Shown here: positions 1 to 11,425 of the stretch, piece after piece
Layout: each line of letters begins with the position of its first letter
Numbering within the stretch: the stretch's first letter is position 1
Source: Epiperipatus broadwayi
Lineage: Eukaryota > Onychophora > Udeonychophora > Euonychophora > Peripatidae
Reading direction: 5' to 3'
Assembly (NCBI GenBank): GCA_028023455.1
Contig: JAQFVV010012446.1
Coordinates: 2,170,001 to 2,234,000 of the forward strand
DNA length: 64,000 nt
Notes under the pieces: model-generated
What the model saw: only the letters and a program-made list of their open reading frames with translations
The model's database searches: none
Told to the model about the DNA's origin: nothing
Made by a program: the position numbers and the translations under genes

Positions 1-148
1 CATTATCGGCGTTCCACTTCTGATCTAATAATTTTTATCGCATAAAAGAAAACCGCATACAAAAATATTAAGAAGAAACATGAATTGCATAACTTCAAAA
101 TTGCATTAAATAAATCCACATAAAATGAGACCTGGGTGTACATATATG
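1..148. mobile_element. Right-end remnant of a TIR DNA transposon
   Basis: This stretch aligns with 31738-31820, the right end of the TIR element at 30963-31820. Both run from cattatcgg through cttcaaaatt and aataa to a terminal agacc...tgtgta motif. Here about 40 extra bases follow position 26. The left part lies outside the window, so only the end is seen. No transposase is visible. The match is by eye. Confidence 0.6.
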
Positions 149-375
149 CCATTACATCACTTTCAAATAAAAGTGAAAAAAATCTAAATAAAATCACCCT
201 CAAGTAGAAATATATATAAAAAGGAGAATTTAATAATTTTATTTAAATTAATATATATAATGTACAGATGGCAAACTAATTATATAATTATTTAAAGTTT
301 AAAATCTAAAAACAAGATTGTTTTAATATATATAAAAAGCTGTTAATTAGTTAAAATTAAAAGTTATTTTTAATC

Positions 376-554
376 TTAGGATGGAAATGATTTTCTATAA
401 TGATGTAATAGCAAACTAAAAATTACTAGTGATAAAATTTTGAGTTCCTGCTCTAAAACAAGCTGACCAATAATGATGAAAATAAACCACATGGTTCCAC
501 AGAGAAAAGTCATCATCACCAATAAGAATAGTGCCAAGCCAGGCAAGATCAATC
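376..554 (-). CDS. Candidate exon B of an unidentified membrane protein (weak)
   Basis: On the minus strand an AG acceptor (aaattccag) ends at 555. Reading from 554 in the frame set by exon A (711-773) gives a strongly hydrophobic stretch, about 25-30 residues of L, F, I, V, M, G and W, which looks like a transmembrane segment. A polar Q-L-V-L-E-Q-E-L-K tail follows, and the stop is at 376-378. A second frame is also open across this stretch, so the coding claim is not secure. I do not recognise the family. It could be a chance open stretch in AT-rich DNA. Confidence 0.25.
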
Positions 555-710
555 CTGGAATTTGATGATAAGAATTCAAAATTGATTAAGTGGAGATTGA
601 GATTTGGATTGCTCTTGCTAATTGCATGTGATTAAAACATATTTTGTAAGTGTATTGCGGATCTCCAAAATGTAGGGGTCATGCAATAAATTATGTTTCC
701 TGTATTGCAC

Positions 711-773
711 CAGCTGAGGTGGCATTCAGAGTGATGGTTGCCGGAAACTGACCAGCAATGGACTTGTCTCCAC
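711..773 (-). CDS. Candidate exon A of the same unidentified minus-strand gene (weak)
   Basis: A pyrimidine-rich acceptor (atattgttctag) ends at 774 on the minus strand. The next 63 bases encode G-D-K-S-I-A-G-Q-F-P-A-T-I-T-L-N-A-T-S-A in one frame, with protein-like composition. If the exon ends before GTGCAA at 710-705, its one leftover base joins exon B (from 554) in phase, across a 156-bp intron. The donor is weak (GTGCAA). Reading on without splicing reaches a TAA eight codons later, so this could also be a terminal exon. No family recognised. Confidence 0.25.
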
Positions 774-1009
774 CTAGAACAATATAAATGGAAAGAACTT
801 TGAATTGTGTGATGCATCAAGTACCGCTAAGATGGACTTCAATAAACCTACAGCATTGGAAAATATAAACTTTTGCTTTAAATGAAATATGAATATTAAT
901 TATATAATATGAACTTTTTCAAGTATTAATTTTAAGTGCCACTTAACTTTTAAAAGAAATCTCTCTCTTTACTGACTAAAATTTTAAATTATTTATTATA
1001 TTTTTAGAT

Positions 1010-2010
1010 ATGTGTTTGATGTCATTTTCATTCTTGTAAATTTCATTTAAATTAAGCTGCATAGACTCCTAAGATTATGTTAGTTTAAGATGTGTTAATT
1101 TTAGGCTAATTGTTTTGTAGTTAAATCATGCTGGTGAATAGATGTACCAATGTTTTATGTCAATGTAATTTGGTTAGGCTCAATGGATACTCGGTCCCTT
1201 GTGGTGTGTTAGAATACAGGGCATAATACCCAGCTGAATATATGGCCCAAAAGTGTAGCTATCACATTGGTCAATGGTAGTAGATGTATTTCTTATGCCA
1301 TTGATTTTTTTATGCTCTGGTTTAGACAGTAAGCCAGCAAAGACTGCTATCCCCATTTATAGAGCATCTCTTATATATATATATATGATTTCATTTTTTG
1401 TATCACCAATTGAGCAGTGGATCATTATTTTCTAATGATATCCTGCGATAGATGTAAATTCCTGTCTGCATGATTGTGTTATGCTAACAATCTCATCTTG
1501 CATTGGTCACATCAGTATATCAGTAAACTGGCATTGATTTAAACATGAAATTTTAGGCTAAGATTAAAAGGGATTGAGTTAGTTATATGCATATTCTATG
1601 TAGCGTATTTATGCTTAGAAAAATATTAAACTTGTAATAAATCTATTAATGTACCCATCTGTGCATATAATTTAAATCAAATATATTTAACAGTAAATTT
1701 AATCTTGAGGATGTTTGTGTTAATGTGTGTGTGTGCATAATAAAATATTTTAGTTAATTTTTGACAGTAACTTATTTTATATATTTTATTAATATTTTTT
1801 TAAAATCAAGAATTAGAAATTTTAAATATTCAGTGATATTTTAAGCTCAGCTTCTCCCTGAGCTAATGATTGGGGCTTTCAGTTTGATAAAAGAGTAACC
1901 TCACCCATGTGTATCTGCCGCCTTTATAAATTCGCTAGGTTTGAATAGCCTAGTGGTGCCCTGGTATGGCAGATAGGTTTGGGAGGTTCCGTTGACCGTT
2001 ATAATATATG
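1010..2010 (+). repeat. Old interspersed repeat, copy A (cf. 17280-18490)
   Basis: Several blocks here recur in order at 17280-18490. The clearest is the end block: ctgagctaatgattgggg, a run of about 40 bases, gtatctgccg, then ctaggttt, tgcctag or agcctag, and a purine-rich terminus. The two copies are well diverged. No coding capacity is seen. A third short piece of the end block lies at 24490-24530. The family was not identified. Confidence 0.45.
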
Positions 2011-2018
2011 GTAATTAA

Positions 2019-2250
2019 AATTTAAATATGAGTAAAATTGTTGAATGTTAATTAGTATTGTAAAGTCCATTTTTTTTGGAGATGAGGAAGAATGAGTCTT
2101 TCCAGTTAATAACTTGGGGAAGTTAGCTATAAAGTATGCTTCTCTAATTTTTCGCTGTCAACTGAAGTCTCATCCTTCACACTATCCAAAAAACATGGGC
2201 TTTATAACACTAATTAACATTCAACAATTTCACTCAAATTTAGATTTCTA
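2019..2250. repeat. Foldback (inverted repeat), arms of about 65 bp
   Basis: Bases 2019-2082 are the near-perfect reverse complement of 2185-2248. Both arms contain ttaacattcaacaattt or its complement, next to actaa and a poly-A/poly-T run. About 100 bases lie between the arms. The transcript could form a long hairpin. No TSD was identified. Confidence 0.65.
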
Positions 2251-2630
2251 ACTACTGCATATTTAATCACAATACACCACCCTACTACATCACAGTTTTA
2301 TACCAGCTATGAATATGAAAGCAGATGCTTTCGAAAGCACTTAACATATATTAATACATCAACTCTAAAACCAAATTTCTCTTTAGCTGCATTCTAGTGA
2401 ACAACTCACCAAAGGTTTTAATAAAAGTGAAGTATAATCATAGACTCTAACTAATAATTGAATGACTTTACTATTTGGGAATTCATAAGAAGTTATAAAC
2501 CTTGAAACAGAGAACCTGGTGCTCCAGAGTCTGACACTCTGTCATAGCACTAAATCATACAAACAAGAACCATAATTCCCATGTGGGAAAATAAACCTGA
2601 TGGGGGCGATGATGATGCCAAATTCTTTTC

Positions 2631-2760
2631 ACTATTTACTCCTCAGAAGTTCATAAGAATTTTGAGTATCAGAAATGTGAGAATTCCAGAGTATGATACT
2701 GACGCTGCACTGCACCAATCAGAACAAGTTGATGCTGCACTGCACCAATCAGAACAAGCC
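2631..2760 (-). mobile_element. Antisense tRNA-derived SINE with a duplicated head
   Basis: The reverse complement reads gattggtgcag, then gtatcatactctgg, tctgatactcaa and cttatgaacttctgagg. This follows the same order as the plus-strand SINE at 39926-40066. The head is present twice as a 30-bp direct repeat (2701-2730 and 2731-2760) that differs at two or three positions. An open frame crosses the element on the plus strand but has no gene-like features. The flank 2450-2630 holds diverged related sequence. Confidence 0.55.
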
Positions 2761-3380
2761 ATTTCATGTATTAACTTTGACAAATATTCCATTAGGTGCT
2801 TCAACTTCAAATTATTATTAGAACCAGCAGTTATTTTACATTTTGTAAAAATAACATATACCCAGAGTCCTCTATTGTAGTCTTAAGTAATCTATAGACA
2901 CGACAGAGCAATCTTAGTTCCAACATAGGTATTGAAAGTAAGCACAGTAAGTTGAATTGTTTTGTTTGATCTAAATCTACAAGCACGTACAGTAGACATT
3001 ATAAAAAGAAATCGACTAAATATAGAGATATTTTCCAGGTTTTGTAACAATTCTGAACAAATTATTAAAATTTGTTATAGGCCCATTATTATTAATCCAG
3101 ATAAATTAGCAGGTTTATCTTAATTAATTTCTGAAAATTTTATTTTAATACATTCTCTCTTATTCTAGTACAATCTGATATATCTATTCATCTAATTACC
3201 ATCATTTAACTTCCTAACTATGTAGCTATCTGTTCATATACCTATTCATTTATCTGTTTATTTAAATGGGTAATATTAGATTATGTATAATGCTATACTT
3301 TCCATTAATTCAGAGTTTTTAACGGGTTGTCTTAATTATTTTCTTAAAATTTTGTGACTCTCTCTTTTCTAATCTGACTT

Positions 3381-3870
<490 letters not shown>

Positions 3871-4410
3871 TATATGACTGTCTGCCAGTCTGCCTGTCAA
3901 TCTATTCATCTTGCCACTTATTCATCCATCTATCTATCCATCTATACATCCATTTATATATCTATACATATATTATTAGAAATGTTTTATAAAGAGTTCG
4001 CAAATAAACTCTTAACAAGGTTTGCAGAATATCCTTAGCTCCAGTCCGGTTTCTGCTACTGGCTTTGTCAGTGAGGTGCCAGGATATTTAAGCATTCGAT
4101 TAAAAATACTAGGACAAGTTCAGAACTTTAGTTAATGGATAACTATTAAGTAGAAAAGCCGAAATTTTCAGACATACATATGTTTTCCAATCCAGCTATC
4201 TAACTTAAATAGCCATATGGGACTGAACTAAGTTCAGATACACCAATATATTAATAGCTTTAGCAATATAAAATTGCCAAAGTCTTAATGGCTAAAAACA
4301 AAATTACAAATAAATAATCAAGTCAGATGTCACATGACCTAATTTAAAAAGCTTGTATTACAAATGTTTTATAAAGAACTCACAAATAAGCTCTTAACAA
4401 GCTTTGCAGA

Positions 4411-4471
4411 ATATCCTCAATTCCATACCGGTTTCTGCTACTGGCTTCATCAGTGAGGAGCCAGGATATTC
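4411..4471 (-). ncRNA. Hammerhead ribozyme, family H2, minus strand
   Basis: On the minus strand CUGAUGA (4453-4447) is followed by an 11-nt stem-loop region (AGC...GCA), GAAAC (4435-4431), CG, and the cleavage triplet GUA, then UGG. The core is complete. Stem II is short (GC/GC with an A·A closing mismatch). Stem I begins CUCA/UGG and is weaker than in the plus-strand copy, because bases after the cleavage site have changed. Confidence 0.5.
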
Positions 4472-4623
4472 AAGCATTAGATTAAAAATACTAAGACAAG
4501 CCCAGCACTTTATCTAATAGATAACTATTAAGTAGAAAATCTGAAATTTTCAAACACCCATATGTCTCCAAATCCAACTATCTAAGTGCTGGCCTTGTCA
4601 TACTATTTTTAATCTAATGCTTA

Positions 4624-4684
4624 AATATCCTGGCACCTCACTGATGAAACCAGTAGCAGAAACCAGTTTGGGGTTGAGAATATT
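4624..4684 (+). ncRNA. Hammerhead ribozyme, family H2, plus strand
   Basis: CUGAUGA lies at 4641-4647 and GAAAC at 4659-4663, then CA and GUU at 4666-4668. The predicted cut is before 4669. Stem I pairs ACCUCA (4635-4640) with UGGGGU (4669-4674), and beyond an internal loop AAUAU (4624-4628) pairs with AUAUU (4680-4684). Stem III is only AC/GU. This is the type I, short-stem-III design known from PLEs and animal retrozymes. Stem II is degenerate here. Confidence 0.55.
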
Positions 4685-5350
4685 CTGCAAAGCTTGTTAA
4701 GGGCTTATTTGTGAGCTCTTTATAAAACATTTATAATACAAGCTTGTTTAAATTAGGTCATGTGACATATGACTTGATTTATTTGTAATTTTATTTTTTT
4801 CTATTAAGGCTTTGGCAATTTTATATTCCTAAATCTATTAATATATGGTGTATCTGAACTTAGTTCAGTCCCACATGGCAATTTAAGTCAGATAGCTGGA
4901 TCAGAAGACATATGGATATCTGAAATTTTCAGATTATCTACTTAATAGTTATCCATTAGATAAAGTGCTGGCCTTGTCCTAGTATTTTTAATCTAATGCT
5001 TGAATATTCTGACATCTCACTGAAGAAGTCAACAGCAGAAACCAGTCTGGGGTTGAGGACATTCTACAAAGCTTGTTAAGAGCTTATTTGTGAGCTCTTT
5101 ATAAAACATTTACAATACAAGTTGTTTAAATTAGGTCCTGTGACATCTGACTTGATTTATTTGTAATATATTATTAGAATATGTATAGTGCTTTACTGGA
5201 ATTAAATACAATAATAAAAAAAATCGAATCAAAACAATCGAATGTTTCCATTTTTTGTCTGCTTGATTTAGAACTGTGTAACCCAATAGCATTGGTGGAA
5301 AATCTGTACTAATAATATATAATAATAGAAAAACAAGTAAAAATACACAC

Positions 5351-5445
5351 ATCCATATACATCATTAAAAAACAGTCAACACTTAGACAATCCCAAATAT
5401 CAATAACAATCAACAACTTCAAACTGTTGTCATGGCAACCTCCTT
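5351..5445 (-). repeat. Repeat family E fragment
   Basis: This matches 30193-30340 and 40372-40440. All share tcaacaacttcaaactgttg and aatatcaataa in the same order. It is an interspersed fragment with no coding sequence. It lies just outside the 3982-5165 element. Confidence 0.5.
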
Positions 5446-5906
5446 TTAATATATATATATGCTTAATAAGATTTATTTCTCTATATGTGTAACATGAAAT
5501 AAGAAAAATAATACTTTCTCTGTCGAATGTAGAACTTGGGATTAAAGCTAGTAGGTGAAACAGAAACTGAATAATGTCTTAATTCATGATTATTTAACAT
5601 GATAGAAAACAACTGTATTTAACTCCTGATTAGTTAACATGATAGAAACAAATTATAATTTATTATCTACAATGTATATATATATATATCCTTCTAAAAT
5701 GTTAAATTATAAAATAAGACTGTCTGGCAGTGATGCTAAAATACCTGGATTTTTATGAAATATTTCTATAAATCATGTATAAAACTGATTTTTTTTTTCT
5801 TTAAATAAAAGTAAGTTAATTAGATACATTATCATAAACTATAACGAATATATATGTCACATGATAATTTCATGGGCCTATAAATAAGTTATTGAACAGT
5901 ATAGCT

Positions 5907-6378
5907 TAGGAGTAGGGAATCTCCGGCACATAGGCCAAGTCCGGTCCTCGAAAGCTTTCAATCCAGTCCCCAGACATTTTAACAAACATATATAAAATGG
6001 GATGTATTATCAATAATTCTGCATTAACCCGCTTAGGTTAGAAAAGTTTAATATTGTAAAAATTATACGTTTATCTGCGCTAAGCGCTTTCGAAGTTCCT
6101 GGACTTTATATTCAGAGCCGAGTGCAGACGATAGTAATGGATATATAAAACTTCTATTTAATTAAACATGTAGTCCAGTGCAAATATTGAATCAAGAGTT
6201 AAATAACAAAATATTTATTTTCTCAAAATCTTTTTCTCTCTCCAATTTCCATAATAATTCTATCTTATTCTGACAGAGATAAAGTAATTAATTTTTTGAT
6301 TAAATATAGTAGGTTCTGTGAATGAGTATATAAATATCCAAAAGGTCCTTGGCAGAAAAAAGGTTCCCCATCCCTGCT
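5907..6378. mobile_element. hAT-like MITE
   Basis: The right end reads in reverse as gcagggatggggaacctttt, a classic hAT terminal sequence. The left end (aggagtagggaatctccgg) is a diverged version of it. Flanks tatagctt and tctagcta agree at 6 of 8 positions, which fits a worn 8-bp TSD. The interior has no transposase. I call it non-autonomous. Confidence 0.6.
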
Positions 6379-6621
6379 CTAGCTAGATAGTTCAATTATT
6401 TACTGATATTATTTGTATAAAAAACAGAACTCCATCACAATAATGTAATCAAAAACATAGAATCATTAGTTTGAATTAATTAATTTATGCTGCCCCTACT
6501 TTTATTTCAAGTTGCATATGACACCCAAAATGCTTATTGAAGATGAAAATTACGTTTTGATTTTTAGTGCATTACTAATCAAATTATATAAAGGCAGTTT
6601 TTATTAATATATATATTCTTT

Positions 6622-7170
6622 GTTATAAATGCAATAAATGTGCTTATCAATAACTATAGAGAAGTTTATTATTTCTATAATTTAAATACGGCTTAGTGCT
6701 TTCGAGAACTTAAGGCGCTCTCATATTCATAGAAAGATGAAATATAACCATAATGGAAAGCACTTTCAAGAACTTATGGTGTTCTCACATTCATAGCCAG
6801 ATGAACTATAATCATAATGGAAATATGCAACTATAAAGAAGCTTGCTATTTCTATAAATTAAATATGACTTAGCACTTTCGAGAATTTCTGGCATTCTTA
6901 TATTCATAGTAAGATATGCAACTATAAAGAAGCTTGCTATTTCTATAAATTAAATATGACTTAGCACTTTCGAGAATTTCTGGCATTCTTATATTCATAG
7001 TAAGATGACCTATAATCATAATGAAGAGATTAACTATAATTATAATGCAGATCTCCATTATGATTGTAGTTCAACTTGCTATAAATGTGAGAATGCCACA
7101 AGTTCTCAAAAGCAGTAGAAATAACAAGCTTCTCTATAGTTGCATGTAAGCACACTTATTACATTCTGTA
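6622..7170. repeat. Foldback with an internal 91-bp perfect tandem duplication
   Basis: The left arm (about 6622-6800) and right arm (about 7045-7165) are inverted copies that share the actatagagaagctt, gctttcgagaactt and cataatgg blocks. Inside, 6823-6913 is repeated almost identically as 6914-7004. This duplication is much younger than the arms. A short open frame across it is a by-product. Confidence 0.65.
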
Positions 7171-7319
7171 CAGGAGAAGTATAAACAGGTAATGTCATTT
7201 GACTTTTTTTTGTAATTACTCACATTCAAATTTAAACATTTAAATTGTAAATAATGTAACCATAGTTCCAGTATTTGAAATAAAAGTAGCATGCATTAAA
7301 ATTATTTATAAGATTAATT

Positions 7320-7735
7320 AAATAGAGAGGGTTTGAACCCATAATTTCAAACTCCCTTCAGTCATCTATACAACTGATACACATGTCCACATACATGTGA
7401 AAAAGATAAATGATTTCCAATATATGTATTTCATGCTGAACCAGCACTCATCAGTTGAAGAGCAGGGAAGATTGAAGCCTGTCCATTAAGTTGAAGATTT
7501 TCTATCTTAATATAAATCAAGCACTTATTACATATACGCATGAGAGATGATCATCCAAACCAATGGGTGAGTGCTGCTTCAGTACAAAATATGTATATTG
7601 GAGATCATTTACTTTTTCACATGTATATGGGCATGTATATTGGATTGGTTGTATAAAATAGAATAGATGAGTGAAGAAAGCTTAGAAGTCTGAGTTCAAA
7701 TCCCTTTTAATTACATCTAGTTTAAGTATGTATAC
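7320..7735. mobile_element. Ribozyme-bearing element pair, family H3 (inverted)
   Basis: Two copies meet head to head. The minus-strand copy covers about 7320-7450 and the plus-strand copy about 7460-7735. They share blocks with 54670-55450: a gttcaaatccc block like a tRNA B-box, a gtgaaaaagataaatgat block, a cctgtccatta block and the hammerhead core. The plus-strand core at 7562-7605 is mutated; the minus-strand core is intact. Confidence 0.55.
7410..7468 (-). ncRNA. Hammerhead ribozyme, family H3, minus strand
   Basis: Minus-strand CUGAUGA (7454-7448) is followed by stem II UGCUG/CAGCA with loop GUU (within 7447-7433), then GAAAU (7432-7428). Next comes a short stem III AUA/UAU with loop CA, and a predicted cut after A7421. 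Stem I starts UCAA/UUGG. All invariant core residues are present. This is the only H3 copy here that keeps GAAA; the other copies have AAAA or CAAA. Confidence 0.6.
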
Positions 7736-8439
7736 TGTACTTGTATTTAAATATTCCGAGATTATTGTGATTATGAATACAGCATTTTAAAGAAATCAAG
7801 TTTTCATTCAACAATAAAGAGAAATTAAGATTTCATCCTTCATTTCTTTTTCTTTCTGTTTAGATAACATATTTTAAATAATTATGCCATTAGTTAATGT
7901 GCGCCACTGAAAATTTAACAACCTGATATCAACATGGTTCAAAACATGGTTTGCCAACACTTCTAGCCTGGACAAATGTCTGGACAATCCTGAAGTATTG
8001 CCATATTTCACTGTCATCAATGCCTAACATGTATACAAAATTTGATGAAAAACCACTTGCTAGCAGTTTGAAATTTGGTCTGCTAATATTGTTAAACTGG
8101 ACAAATGTGAAATATTGCATAATACAGGTACAAAATTTGAAGAAAATCTGTTTGATAGAAGTATATTAAAAATAGGTTACAAAATTTTAACCAAATAAAC
8201 AAACAGGATCTCACAGTTAAATAAAAGCATTTAAAAGCACACAATAATTGCAGTACAATCATGTTCAAATATCTAATTTAAAGTAAAAATGCGAAGACAA
8301 GATATTGTGTTGTGTAGAGATGTGTCTGGATCTGTATTTTATCCATGTAAAAATGAAAAAATAGATAAATGATACAAACTTTAAGATTTTTTGCTTTTTT
8401 ATCAATGTATTTCTCCTCATATATCTACATTATCATAAT

Positions 8440-8960
8440 CGTCTTCCAGAACAGAAACCCAGATTGCTTATGCTCACTTCATATTCATTCCATGAACAAC
8501 CTTCATTCTTTAGTGGAGCCATGGGTAACAATGCTTGAATTTTCATAGCCATATTGCCAGCTTTATATGAAGACTATATCATTTTTATGTGAGAGAAGAC
8601 AATATGGCATTCTGCATTCATGGGTGGTTGCAATGTAGTGAGTTGAGATAGGAATGCACTTGTAAAAAACAAAGAAAATGAAAATTATATATCTACATTG
8701 TTCATCCTTCAACAAGGGGCTAAAAGAGGATCAAAACCAGTTTCTACCTGGTGGCTGAGTGATGTAGTGAAAGTTTTTTGAGCTGTCAAGATGGGTATGA
8801 AATATCAGGTGTGGATCTCTATGTTACCTGAAAAGAGATGGTCATTTTCAAAGTGCATGCATAGTGAAAGAGATGGTCAGCCTTTCTGCACTGATGGATG
8901 ATTGTGCCATAGAAGAGTTGAGAATGATGCACAGATAAAAAATAAAAATATGAAAATTCA
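8440..8960. other. No gene recognised; moderately complex sequence
   Basis: Base composition is less AT-biased than the flanks, and a short agagatggtcag-like motif recurs at 8834 and 8871. I found no open frame worth reporting and no match to other repeats in the window. Confidence 0.3.
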
Positions 8961-9049
8961 AGCATTAGGTGATTTATCTTAATAAACAGCAATTAATATG
9001 TATTAAGAAAAAATTGATTTTAAGTTAATCCATATTTAAATCTTATTCA

Positions 9050-9660
9050 AATACTCAATTTCATAATTAAAAGATATTTCATTCAATTCTTTCATCTTAC
9101 TACTATGTAAAAAGTAAAAAAAAGCTCTCTACTCTAGCACCATCTATAATAAGCTTTAATAATCAACATGATAGTTTGCTTTTTTTAAAATTTAATTTCA
9201 TAATTAAAAAATACTTCATTCAATTCTTTTACCTTACTATAGTATATCAAACAAGCTCTATACTCTAATGCCAACTATTTTACATCAACATTTAAATGGT
9301 AGTGTAATTTAATCCCCAACCTTAAGCCAGTCTGTTTTTTTTAAATTCAAGTTCATAAATTAAAAGATATTTCATTCAATCACCTTATGTTACTGCAGTA
9401 TAACAAGCAAGATCAGCTCTCTACTCTAGTGCCATCTATTGTAAGCTTCAGTAATCAATGTTTAAATGGTAATGTAATTTAATCCCCAACCTCAGACCAG
9501 TCTGCTTTCAATTTCATAATTAAAAGACACAATTCAATTCTTTCATTTTATTACAGCATAATACACAAGAGCAGCTCTCTATTCTAGCACCACCTATTGT
9601 AAACTTCAGTAATCAATGTTTATATGGTAGTGCAATTTAATTCCCCTAATTCAAACCATT
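9050..9660 (+). repeat. Four diverged tandem copies of a 140-165 bp unit
   Basis: Each unit runs from tttcataattaaaagatatttcattcaatt through ctctctactctagc, a gccatctattgtaagctt block and a tttaaatggtagtgtaattt block to cagtctgc. Starts are near 9054, 9195, 9345 and 9509. The first copy lacks part of the middle. A related piece lies at 44490-44620. No coding sequence is present. Confidence 0.7.
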
Positions 9661-9689
9661 CTGCTCTTTCTTTATAATAGTGACATAAA

Positions 9690-10400
9690 TGGAAACAATC
9701 AGATAATGTGCTGGAGTTAACATTCCTATCCAGTGGGAAACACAACAGAGTAGAAACTGTTATTAAAATAAGCAGTTACTGATCTGGTGATGCCTGATCT
9801 ACATAACTATACAAATAAAATGCTTTCGATTCAAAATCTTAGGTTTATTTTTTAACTAAAGCAAAAAAGGAATTAAAGGGGCCAGCAGGTGTATAAATGC
9901 ATACATCCCAGCTTTGAATCCCAAGGTCTTACTGATAAAGCCAAAATGCAGAAACTGGTCTAGGGGTGCACTGCCATGTGAAAATCATTTATTCATCAAG
10001 CTTATAATAGATAAATTTGAGTGTCTCTTGTTTATTAATATGGTAGTAAGTTAAATGAATCAAGTCATGTGTTAGAATTAATATTTCTAGCCAAGTGGAA
10101 ATAGATGCGGACCTACTTATAACACATCTGATGTTTGTAAATTATAATTACTGACTCGGATTCAGATCTGAATATCTATATAAGCAGATTGCTTAGGATC
10201 AAACCCTTAGAGTTTTTGAAATTTGGGGTTTTGTCTTGGAAAGTAAAAAATAAATAAATAAAAAGGGCCAAAAATCCATACATGCATTGATTCCAGCTAT
10301 GAATCCCAAGTCCTATTTATAAAAGCAACAACCGAGTAGTAAATCCCAATAACTCAAATTTATAATAAATAGCTCTAGAATAGAGAACTAATCTTGTTTA
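9690..10400 (+). repeat. Direct duplication of about 365 bp, diverged
   Basis: The order taacattcctatccagtgg, gaaac, then gggccagcaggtgtataaat, ccagctttgaatcccaagg at 9715-9960 recurs in worn form at 10075-10330. It is an old tandem pair and non-coding. Confidence 0.45.
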
Positions 10401-10645
10401 TAATACTTCTTATTTAGTATTTCATAAGTCTAAAAGTCCTAGGTTTGATTCCCATGCTGTTATCCTTACTGATCAGGCCATCAATATCTGAAGAAAAAAG
10501 AAAATATCATTTGAAATGTTATGTTATATAACTATAGCAGTTGAATGTATTTGAAAAGCTTAAGTAAAGTTTGAATTTTTTTAGACATTGAACACTTAAT
10601 TCGCTATGATAGAAATAGTCCAAATGTTATCTTCCAAACTTTCAC
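10400..10645 (+). mobile_element. tRNA-derived SINE with hammerhead (family H5)
   Basis: A B-box-like taggtttgattcccatgc is followed by ctgatcaggcca, the ribozyme core, a gttgaatgtatttgaaaagc block and a worn copy of the atagaaatagtcca end. This order is shared with copies at 42380, 43530, 48070, 50030 and 62700-63830. The A-box region is poorly kept. Confidence 0.65.
10483..10526 (+). ncRNA. Hammerhead ribozyme, family H5
   Basis: CUGAAGA lies at 10488-10494; position 7 of the core tolerates substitution. Stem II is a short AAA/UUU, GAAAU is at 10513-10517 and GUU at 10518-10520. Stem I pairs AAUAU (10483-10487) with AUGUU (10521-10525). Other copies of the family pair CAACAC with GUGUUG, so both sides of stem I have changed together here. 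Confidence 0.5.
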
Positions 10646-10904
10646 TCAAATAATCATTATTTTGGTTTGTATACTATTTTCTCTAAGATAAGAAATATTG
10701 TAAGTTTTTTTTTATTCACATCCTCCTGGCCACGCTCCTGTTCTCATACTCTTACAATTCTTTTTTTTTCCACTTCTAATAATAAATTATCTACATTTTC
10801 TTTATGTCTGCTCAATTTCTCATTATATCTATTATAGTCTTAACAAAAAAAAAGAAATAATTGGATTTTCCAATAACTCCACAAAGCCCCCTCCCCTTTT
10901 TTAT

Positions 10905-11000
10905 GTGTCAAATGCATTGACTGGGAAGCAAACCTGAGACCAGCCGCTTGGAAGGCAGCTATGCTAACTACTAGGCCACCAACGCTTGACACAAAGCCCT
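10905..11000 (-). mobile_element. Short tRNA-derived SINE
   Basis: Read on the minus strand, gttggtggcctagtagttagc (A box region) and ggtttgcttcccag (B box region) flank a tRNA-like anticodon arm, and the copy ends in gacacat. The full unit is only about 90 bp. It is a SINE head and not a functional tRNA gene: arms are mismatched and the same unit recurs at 11020, 27975, 29575, 39345 and 47288. Confidence 0.7.
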
Positions 11001-11022
11001 TTTTGTTTCATGTTTTTTTTTT

Positions 11023-11118
11023 CATGTGTCATAGCATCGGCCGGGATGTGAACCCACTAACCTGAGACAACTGCTTGTAAGGCAGTTGTGCTGACCTCTC
11101 GACCACCAATGCTTGACG
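11023..11118 (-). mobile_element. Short tRNA-derived SINE, second copy in same orientation
   Basis: This is the same unit as at 10905-11000. It reads ttggtggtcgagaggtcagc...gggttcacatcccggcc...gacacatg on the minus strand. The B-box match (GGTTCACATCC) is good. The two copies form a tandem pair 20 bp apart. Confidence 0.72.
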
Positions 11119-11425
11119 ACTGCATACCACTTTATTTTCCTCCAACTATAAATATTCTTTTCTTAACTAATTATATATATATATACTAAGTGTACCCATG
11201 GCTTCACTCATAGTATAATAAAATAATGCAATATGTAGCTGTTTCCATGGTTTCTATATTTATATATTATTTAAATAAAATAATAATACATGAATTATCA
11301 ATAGCAATATCGCAAAAAAATTAACTTTTATGAGCAGTCACACTGCTGAATAATCAACTGTTAGTATTTTATTTTATTAAATATATTTCGGGCATAATAA
11401 ACTGATTAGTATTATTTATTAAACC

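Larger units (their letters stand above)
3982..5165. mobile_element. 1.18 kb ribozyme-bearing foldback element with 14-bp TSD
   Basis: The element holds two tandem copies in one orientation (about 3982-4365 and 4366-4585), then two copies in the opposite orientation (about 4586-4960 and 4961-5165). Together they form a giant hairpin. The perfect 14-bp string atatattattagaa occurs at 3968-3981 and again at 5166-5179, as expected for a TSD. Shared blocks include the cacatgacctaattta end, the tcactgatgaa block and ctatctaact. Each unit carries a hammerhead-like core, two of them intact. Relatives occur at 25480-25960 and 14925-14990. I read it as a retrotransposed inverted tetramer of a small non-autonomous element. 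Confidence 0.7.

Noticed and set aside
632-820. 62-codon minus-strand frame starting M-M-H-H-T
   Set aside because: It runs through the splice-acceptor-like site and uses a frame with less protein-like composition than the exon A frame. Only the short exon hypothesis was kept.
10905-11118. Bacterial or organellar origin of the window
   Set aside because: SINEs with Pol III boxes, splice-like sites, RTE and PLE elements and the absence of long frames exclude it.
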